Shown here: in pieces, positions 15,484-20,002 of the stretch | Position numbering within the stretch: position 1 is the stretch's first letter | How the letters are laid out: each line of letters opens with the position of its first letter | Virus record (IMG/VR): IMGVR_UViG_3300018481_000092 | Span: 1 to 20,002 of that record | DNA: 20,002 nt | Source of the DNA: a virus | Reading direction: 5' to 3' (one strand) | Made by a program: the position numbers and the translations under genes | Notes under the pieces: model-generated | Database searches by the model: none | Seen by the model: only the letters and a program-made list of their open reading frames with translations | Told to the model about the DNA's origin: nothing

Positions 15484-17251
15484 TTGTTACGTCTACTGTA
15501 AAATTAAGAACATCTATTTCTAGAATGTTATTTGCTTTGGAATAAACATCCTGATTTGCAGGAATTACGGTGAAAACAACGCCATTATGACCAAGAAAAT
15601 CAGTAATTTCTAACGCATTGATATTGAGCAATCCTGTTTCATAATTGATAGAACCCATAACGGTATAGTTTGGGGTTGCATTGTTTGGATTGTTTTCAAC
15701 TAGATATAAATTTGAACCGGGATTTGTAATGCCTTGAACCGTATCGGTAAAATACCATTCTTTTGCTTTTGCAACAAAGTAAGAAGAAATAATTCCAGGC
15801 AGAATCTTATTAAGAAAACTAACACTGTTAGAATAAATGACATTAAGTGGTGGTGAGATATTCTTTTGAAGTCTTACTGTTACCTCATTTGAAATAATAG
15901 ATGGATCGAGGGTATTGAGATATGTGACAAACTTGGAGAATCTAAAGGCACTATGAAAGCGCTGAAGATGAGTATTATTGAAATATGCGACCCCAGAAGC
16001 TATTAGCGTCTTAATCATTGGAATAGTAAGATTAGTATTATTCAAATTTACATGAGTATTAATGTAAAGTTTTAAGGCAAGATAATCAGGGTCAATTAGA
16101 ATTGGTTGTATTCCCAGAGAATTCTTATTTGAGACATATGCTTTGATAGACGACTTATCAACATTTGAAATAGGATTTCCGGAAATTGATGAAGCTACAA
16201 TATAAACTCTTCCGTATTCTACAGAACCATCAATTTCTTCTCCACCATAAACGTGTACAGATTTTACATTTGGAAATGCTTCTGTAATCAGTGTTTCATA
16301 ATCTTCTGGAATGATCGCACGACTTTGAGTTTGATAATGTCGTGGTGACATATAACGAATAGATTCAAGTGTTTCAGCAGCTGCACCACCTTCAGTAGTA
16401 CTACTTGCTGAAATAGTAAGAGGTGAAAGAACGGTTCCGCCGTTTGGTGTTCCAAGTTCACTATCGAGAATGAAAGTTTTCATTCCATTTCCATCGGCAC
16501 CAGTACAGACACGATATTCTGCAGTAATGACAGCACCATGGATAGGAGAAAATCCGAATATTCCATTTCCGAATTTTAATTCATAACGATAATCAGAGGT
16601 AGCTTCTAAGAAGAAAATTTTAGAATCTGCACCAATGCTATACAAAGTTGTTGCTTGAAGATATACTATGTTTGAGATTCCATCATTTACCGTTACAGTA
16701 ATAGATGCAACGTCTATGTTTTTATTAGAAAGAACAAATCTTTGAGTTTCTGAAGCAGTATCTACTACATAAGATTCCTTGAAATAGGATCCTTCATATA
16801 CCGCAAGATCTGTTATTGCAAAAAAGTTATTAGAGGATTTATAGATATTGTTACGATCTGTGACAAATTTGTGATTGCCGGTAGTATTAAGACCAGAAAA
16901 CTGGGTTCCTTTAGGTACTTCTAGAGTTGAAATTCCTGAAGTAGGAAAAGTCAGGTTGAGATTTGTCGTAGCAGATTTTGCCGATCTGGGGAGATAATTT
17001 AGTTCTTTCGCATGAGAAACGATAGAATCTCGAAGTTGAGCAGAGTCATTAAAGCGTTCTGCAGCAACCATGTTATAATAGAACGACATCAGATAGGTAT
17101 TATAGGCTTGGACTGCTAGAAGAGCTCGCATATTTGAACCATCAAAGTTGTAATCTTTGAATGCAGATTGCGATTGCATGAAAGTCTTTTGAGCAGTTAA
17201 GATACCCTCAAAATCAAGACTTGCTAATGAGAGTGAAGTATTTGCGGCCAA
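15476..17251 (-). CDS. gp6-like baseplate wedge protein (Baseplate J family)
   Basis: The 591 residues match T4 gp6, the wedge protein that forms the iris-like ring around the hub. Residues 26-94 carry the typical opening: FKDYNFDGSNMRALLAVQAYNTYL, then AQLRDSIVSHAKELNYLPRSAKSA (T4: FLDYDFEGS.., ANLRSSVVQAAQDNGYLPTSKSA). YELKFGNGIFG at 223-233 and HYQTQSRAIIPEDYETLI followed by VHVYGGEE (305-339) are the Baseplate_J core landmarks. Length is close to T4 gp6 (about 660). The start is TTG (17251-17249) with AAGGA 9 bases upstream; the next ATG is residue 25, inside the conserved region. A late-promoter-like motif precedes it. The gene ends within the GTGAATAA overlap with the gp7-like gene. Function rests on family resemblance and gene order. 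Confidence 0.93.
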   Translation of the reverse strand: MAANTSLSLASLDFEGILTAQKTFMQSQSAFKDYNFDGSNMRALLAVQAYNTYLMSFYYNMVAAERFNDSAQLRDSIVSHAKELNYLPRSAKSATTNLNLTFPTSGISTLEVPKGTQFSGLNTTGNHKFVTDRNNIYKSSNNFFAITDLAVYEGSYFKESYVVDTASETQRFVLSNKNIDVASITVTVNDGISNIVYLQATTLYSIGADSKIFFLEATSDYRYELKFGNGIFGFSPIHGAVITAEYRVCTGADGNGMKTFILDSELGTPNGGTVLSPLTISASSTTEGGAAAETLESIRYMSPRHYQTQSRAIIPEDYETLITEAFPNVKSVHVYGGEEIDGSVEYGRVYIVASSISGNPISNVDKSSIKAYVSNKNSLGIQPILIDPDYLALKLYINTHVNLNNTNLTIPMIKTLIASGVAYFNNTHLQRFHSAFRFSKFVTYLNTLDPSIISNEVTVRLQKNISPPLNVIYSNSVSFLNKILPGIISSYFVAKAKEWYFTDTVQGITNPGSNLYLVENNPNNATPNYTVMGSINYETGLLNINALEITDFLGHNGVVFTVIPANQDVYSKANNILEIDVLNFTVDVTSE

Positions 17252-17260
17252 ATCTTTGAT

Positions 17261-17265
17261 TCCTT
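17261..17265 (-). promoter_or_regulatory. Ribosome binding site AAGGA for the TTG-started gp6-like gene
   Basis: AAGGA lies 9 bases upstream of TTG at 17251-17249. No ATG or GTG is in frame between this site and residue 25, and conserved gp6 sequence begins before that residue. Confidence 0.65.
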
Positions 17266-17273
17266 GTTTTTAA

Positions 17274-17281
17274 TATTTATG
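17274..17281 (-). promoter_or_regulatory. Late-promoter-like motif CATAAATA upstream of the gp6-like gene
   Basis: The minus strand reads ACCATAAATATTAAAAACAAGGA in the 35-base spacer between the gp25-like and gp6-like genes. One base differs from TATAAATA. It ends 22 bases before the TTG start. Unlike the other three motifs, it lies just after, not over, the preceding stop codon (17289-17287). Confidence 0.58.
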
Positions 17282-17286
17282 GTTAT

Positions 17287-17709
17287 TTACCGGACTCTTT
17301 TTAGGATTAAATCCAAGGATATTGGTTGAGTATGATTGATGATAGTGAAAATAATATTCACTCCAATGCTATTCTGGCCTTCTGCCTCATAGATATTTAC
17401 TTGAAGAAGATTAGCTCTTGGTTCCGAATGTCTGATAGTATCTCTAATAGCATTAGTCAAATCTTCAATAAGAAACGGTCCAAAATGATCGAAAAGAGCT
17501 CGTCGAATATTGCATCCAATATCAGGACGGAATGGCCATTCTCCCTGATTAGTCAGCACTAGATTTTTAATGGACTGAGTAACTGCTTCTTCATTAGTAA
17601 GCGTAACTATCTGATTAGTGACCGGATGCTTAAGGATATTATCCGTAAAATCAATATAGTAGTCTAACTGTTTAGAAGTCTGTGTGATAAATTCGTTGCG
17701 TAATGACAT
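17287..17709 (-). CDS. gp25-like baseplate wedge / sheath initiator
   Basis: This 140-residue protein has the size and motifs of the gp25/GPW family. In contractile tails it joins the inner baseplate to the sheath and templates the first sheath ring. GEWPFRPDIGCNIRRALF (56-73) and the EPR motif (96-98, in RHSEPRANLL) are the conserved core, followed by a beta hairpin (VNIYEAEGQNSIGVNIIF). T4 gp25 has 132 residues. Despite the old name 'gp25-like lysozyme', no enzymatic activity should be assumed. The ATG (17709-17707) has AAGG 7 bases upstream, and the gene begins 9 bases after the spike gene ends. Its place directly before gp6 matches many contractile-tail gene clusters. Confidence 0.95.
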   Translation of the reverse strand: MSLRNEFITQTSKQLDYYIDFTDNILKHPVTNQIVTLTNEEAVTQSIKNLVLTNQGEWPFRPDIGCNIRRALFDHFGPFLIEDLTNAIRDTIRHSEPRANLLQVNIYEAEGQNSIGVNIIFTIINHTQPISLDLILKRVR

Positions 17710-17718
17710 TAGTCTACC

Positions 17719-18594
17719 TTATTTCTTGAAAATGTAGTGGTCAGGCGTCAACTGTTGACCACCCTCAGTAACATGAACCTTCGGAGCATCCAATTTAATA
17801 AGACCATCAGTAATCTCAATCTTAGTGCCACCGACTTCTAATACTATCTTAGAATCTGCCTTGATAGTTATAGTACCTTTCGAAGTCATTAAAATATCGG
17901 CGTCAGCTTCAATTTTCGTATCAGATTTAGAATATAACCACGCCTTTTCATCTGTATGGATCTTATAGTCTTTTTGATAGACCTGTGATGCTTTGCCATC
18001 AATGACAAATTTAGCATCCTCACCTTCTGTAACACGGATGTTAGTTCCTTTGACCATGTCAACACGATCACCGCGCTGCTGTGAAAAGGAATTGCCGTCC
18101 GCAGATCCTACAGAATCTCCTTTAGTTAATGAATGTTTATCCTTTGTAGAACCTTCAGTAATGGTTTCTTTGCTGACAGAGATATTCTGACCGCCAGTAG
18201 CAGAATAGGTTCCACCTCCGGTTGTAGATGCTCTTTCACCCTTGACCTGATTTCGTTCTGCGCCAGCCCTAGAATCTACGGTACCTTCGACTGAAGAGGT
18301 CATTCCCTTTCCGACAGACTGATGATATTGTCCTGAAGATCTTACGGAATATCTGCCCGATACCGATGAAAATTCCATATGGGAACCGTCTTTACCGGAA
18401 ATAGACATGACACCGCCGCCGGGGTCAGTGTTATATTGTTTCCCTCCGCCTGAAGTATCCTGTGCAGAAGAAGGAGTATCATCGAATACCATTCGATGAT
18501 TGACTCCCTGCCAGAGTACTGCAGCATATGGGTATCGTGGACCTGCATTAGATTGTGGAGTAGCTATTGCTTCATCTTTAATTTTTTTAGCCAC
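17719..18594 (-). CDS. Central spike protein, gp5 C-terminal-like beta-helix
   Basis: These 291 residues have no lysozyme domain and no clear full OB-fold. Residues 20-45 (RYPYAAVLWQGVNHRMVFDDTP) resemble the 'G..I.FDDTPG' entry segment of gp5/VgrG spikes. Residues about 60-275 are short repeating beta strands rich in Gly, Ser, Thr and Lys, ending in the regular alternation of ITIKADSKIVLEVGGTKIEI and GLIKLDAPKVHV, as in the trimeric beta-helix needle of T4 gp5. It should form the tail needle below the hub; I see no metal-binding HxH tip motif. The start is GTG (18594-18592), overlapping the upstream stop by one base (TAGTG), with AAGGA 9 bases before. Hub, OB-fold and any cell-wall enzyme must be separate genes, probably beyond the right edge. 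The spike call is good; exact family membership is less certain. Confidence 0.82.
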   Translation of the reverse strand: MAKKIKDEAIATPQSNAGPRYPYAAVLWQGVNHRMVFDDTPSSAQDTSGGGKQYNTDPGGGVMSISGKDGSHMEFSSVSGRYSVRSSGQYHQSVGKGMTSSVEGTVDSRAGAERNQVKGERASTTGGGTYSATGGQNISVSKETITEGSTKDKHSLTKGDSVGSADGNSFSQQRGDRVDMVKGTNIRVTEGEDAKFVIDGKASQVYQKDYKIHTDEKAWLYSKSDTKIEADADILMTSKGTITIKADSKIVLEVGGTKIEITDGLIKLDAPKVHVTEGGQQLTPDHYIFKK

Positions 18595-19952
18595 TACCAG
18601 GATTCCTTAACTCTATCACCGTCTGGTAGACCTTCAGTCGGAATTATAATCCTTTTCGGACCAACCGCTCCACCAGCATCAGCCGGCGTAGTATCTGCAC
18701 CAGGTTGAGTTGCTTTAGAATCTGTAGATTCTCCTCCCGGTTGAGATCCTGCTGGTTTAGATTCTTCGGGTTTTTCTTCTTCTTTTGGAGCTGCAGGACT
18801 TTCAGTTTTATCACCGCCTTCTACAGTTTTTTCTAAAGCCTTTCGTTTTTCTTCGACAATTGCTTGCTTTTTTGTAAATTTCTTTAATGCTTCTTGTATT
18901 TTTCCAGCATCTGTAATGGCTTTTTTAATGTAGTCCGTCATAGTCTTATCAATCATACTTCCAATCTGTGGTATGGAACTAGAAGATCCACCTGGAGATC
19001 CGAGTACTTTTGAAGCAGAACAACTTGAAATAGCATCAATCAATTTTTGAAGAAGGGCAGTTAATTTGTCTAGAGTCAAAGTCTTATCAATCAACATTCC
19101 ATGCAATGTAGGATAATATGCATCTACTGCTTGCTTGATACATTTTTCAGTATCATTGAGTTGCCAAACGCGATTGAGCATTTCAACAAGAATATCAGCA
19201 GCATGGGACAACTGACCTTTACAGTATTGTCCGTATCGATGTGCACCATGTACTTCAATATCACGAATGGTGTTAATCAAGGTTGTTGCTGATAAATTAA
19301 TTAATCCTTTATCTATGCCCTGAAAATTAAGAGATGTGATTATACGCGGATATGCATTCATTATATCAGAAGTAGTATATGTAGTAAAATAATTGAAAGG
19401 TAAATGATTGAAAGTAACAAGCAACAAATTTAATCGAGTGAACAGCATTTGAATTTGATCTACACCGAGATGTGAAAGATCTAATGCTTCAAGTGTCTGT
19501 AATATGTCAGTAATATTATCCATTCGACGAATGAATTCTTCATGGTCATCGAATGCAGAAATAGGAGCAGTACTAGTTTCAATTAATTCGCATATATCTT
19601 TCACATATGTCATAGTATTAAGTTCTTCTACTAAAAGTAGAATTGCACTCTGTGCAGATGATGTAGCAACTTCATGGGATGTTCCAAATGATCCAGTCGG
19701 TACCGTTGGTACATTTGAAGATTTCTGACTAAGTAATGATTTAAATTGTGACATTACTCCTTGGATAGATCCAAGAGCAGAGGTTGCTTGTTTTAACATT
19801 GCCTGCATACCTTGGGCACCCATGCCCGCAGCACCTGAAACTGCCTGTTCTATATCTCGAAGTTTTTTAAGACCATCGGCACCATTGGGAAGAACGCCCT
19901 TGATAACATCCGACTTTTCAATTTTTTGTGCAAGGTCTAATAAACTGGTCAT
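18594..19952 (-). CDS. Unrecognised helical protein upstream of the spike gene
   Basis: I do not recognise this 452-residue protein. Residues 1-75 are helical with a small-residue stretch (AVSGAAGMGAQGMQAM). Residues about 100-310 look like a compact alpha-helical domain rich in Leu, Ile and Thr. Residues 320-370 hold a Gly/Ser turn and then a charged helix (KKFTKKQAIVEEKRKALEK). Residues about 379-440 are rich in Pro, Glu, Ser, Thr and Gly and should be disordered, and the last 14 residues (PTEGLPDGDRVKES region) form a charged tail. There are no transmembrane segments, signal peptide or catalytic motifs that I can identify. ATG (19952-19950) is the only reasonable start, because a stop lies six codons upstream in frame, though no good ribosome site is visible. 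Its one-base overlap with the spike gene suggests a hub, spike-associated or tail-assembly role. Function remains unknown. Confidence 0.85.
   Translation of the reverse strand: MTSLLDLAQKIEKSDVIKGVLPNGADGLKKLRDIEQAVSGAAGMGAQGMQAMLKQATSALGSIQGVMSQFKSLLSQKSSNVPTVPTGSFGTSHEVATSSAQSAILLLVEELNTMTYVKDICELIETSTAPISAFDDHEEFIRRMDNITDILQTLEALDLSHLGVDQIQMLFTRLNLLLVTFNHLPFNYFTTYTTSDIMNAYPRIITSLNFQGIDKGLINLSATTLINTIRDIEVHGAHRYGQYCKGQLSHAADILVEMLNRVWQLNDTEKCIKQAVDAYYPTLHGMLIDKTLTLDKLTALLQKLIDAISSCSASKVLGSPGGSSSSIPQIGSMIDKTMTDYIKKAITDAGKIQEALKKFTKKQAIVEEKRKALEKTVEGGDKTESPAAPKEEEKPEESKPAGSQPGGESTDSKATQPGADTTPADAGGAVGPKRIIIPTEGLPDGDRVKESW
18604..18608 (-). promoter_or_regulatory. Ribosome binding site AAGGA for the GTG-started spike gene
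   Basis: AAGGA lies 9 bases upstream of GTG at 18594-18592, inside the last codons of the preceding gene. It supports GTG, joined to the upstream stop as TAGTG, as the spike start. Confidence 0.6.
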
Positions 19953-20002
19953 GCGGTATCGCCAGAGTCATAATCTTGTTTAGCCTATAGTGTTTTATCA
20001 CA

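Noticed and set aside
17287-17709. Calling the gp25-like protein a lysozyme
   Set aside because: The family name 'gp25-like lysozyme' is historical. The sequence has the structural EPR core and nothing that I recognise as a catalytic site.
19985-20002. Possible last codons of the next upstream gene (…CDKTL, stop TAG at 19987-19985)
   Set aside because: Only 18 bases are visible. A second frame remains open from the edge to a TGA at 19920-19918, so which frame is coding cannot be decided.

Overview
This window is a stretch of the late structural region of a tailed bacteriophage with a contractile, T4-like tail. All eleven genes lie on the minus strand, so the biological order runs from 20002 down to 1. 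They are packed almost without gaps: many stop/start overlaps of 1 to 8 bases, and intergenic spacers under 50 bases. There is no tRNA, rRNA, CRISPR array, insertion sequence or integrase. The DNA is AT-rich. The host cannot be named from this sequence. The recognisable parts are T4-type baseplate proteins and T4-type late promoter motifs, so a T4-like myovirus or a close relative is the best reading.

In transcription order the layout is as follows. First comes an unrecognised 452-residue, mostly helical protein with a disordered C-terminus (19952-18594). It is followed by a central-spike (gp5 C-terminal-like) beta-helix protein (18594-17719), the gp25-like sheath initiator (17709-17287), a gp6-like wedge protein (17251-15476), a gp7-like wedge protein (15483-12766) and a gp8-like wedge protein enlarged to 1026 residues (12737-9657). 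Then come a giant 2046-residue DUF4815-type tail protein (9639-3499), a 75-residue coiled-coil protein (3499-3272), a radical SAM/SPASM enzyme (3275-1899), a tail-fibre-like protein (1871-417) and the start of a second fibre-like protein that leaves the window (377-1). Four NATAAATA motifs, like the T4 late promoter, sit just upstream of the gp6-like, gp8-like and two fibre genes. At three of the four, the stop codon of the preceding gene is embedded in the motif.

The most unusual part is the left third. A full radical SAM enzyme with the seven-cysteine SPASM motif is stitched by an ATGA overlap into the tail operon. Two genes upstream in the same unit, the giant tail protein carries an alternating Cys-X-Cys tract of six cysteines in eleven residues, then a glycine run and a seventh cysteine. 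This lies immediately before a conserved tail domain. Radical SAM/SPASM enzymes commonly modify peptides, often at cysteine, so a plausible but untested idea is that the phage matures its own tail protein, for example by thioether cross-links or another cysteine modification. The other notable themes are baseplate proteins that keep T4 gp7/gp8 end motifs around long beta-rich insertions, and frequent TTG or GTG starts for the large structural genes.
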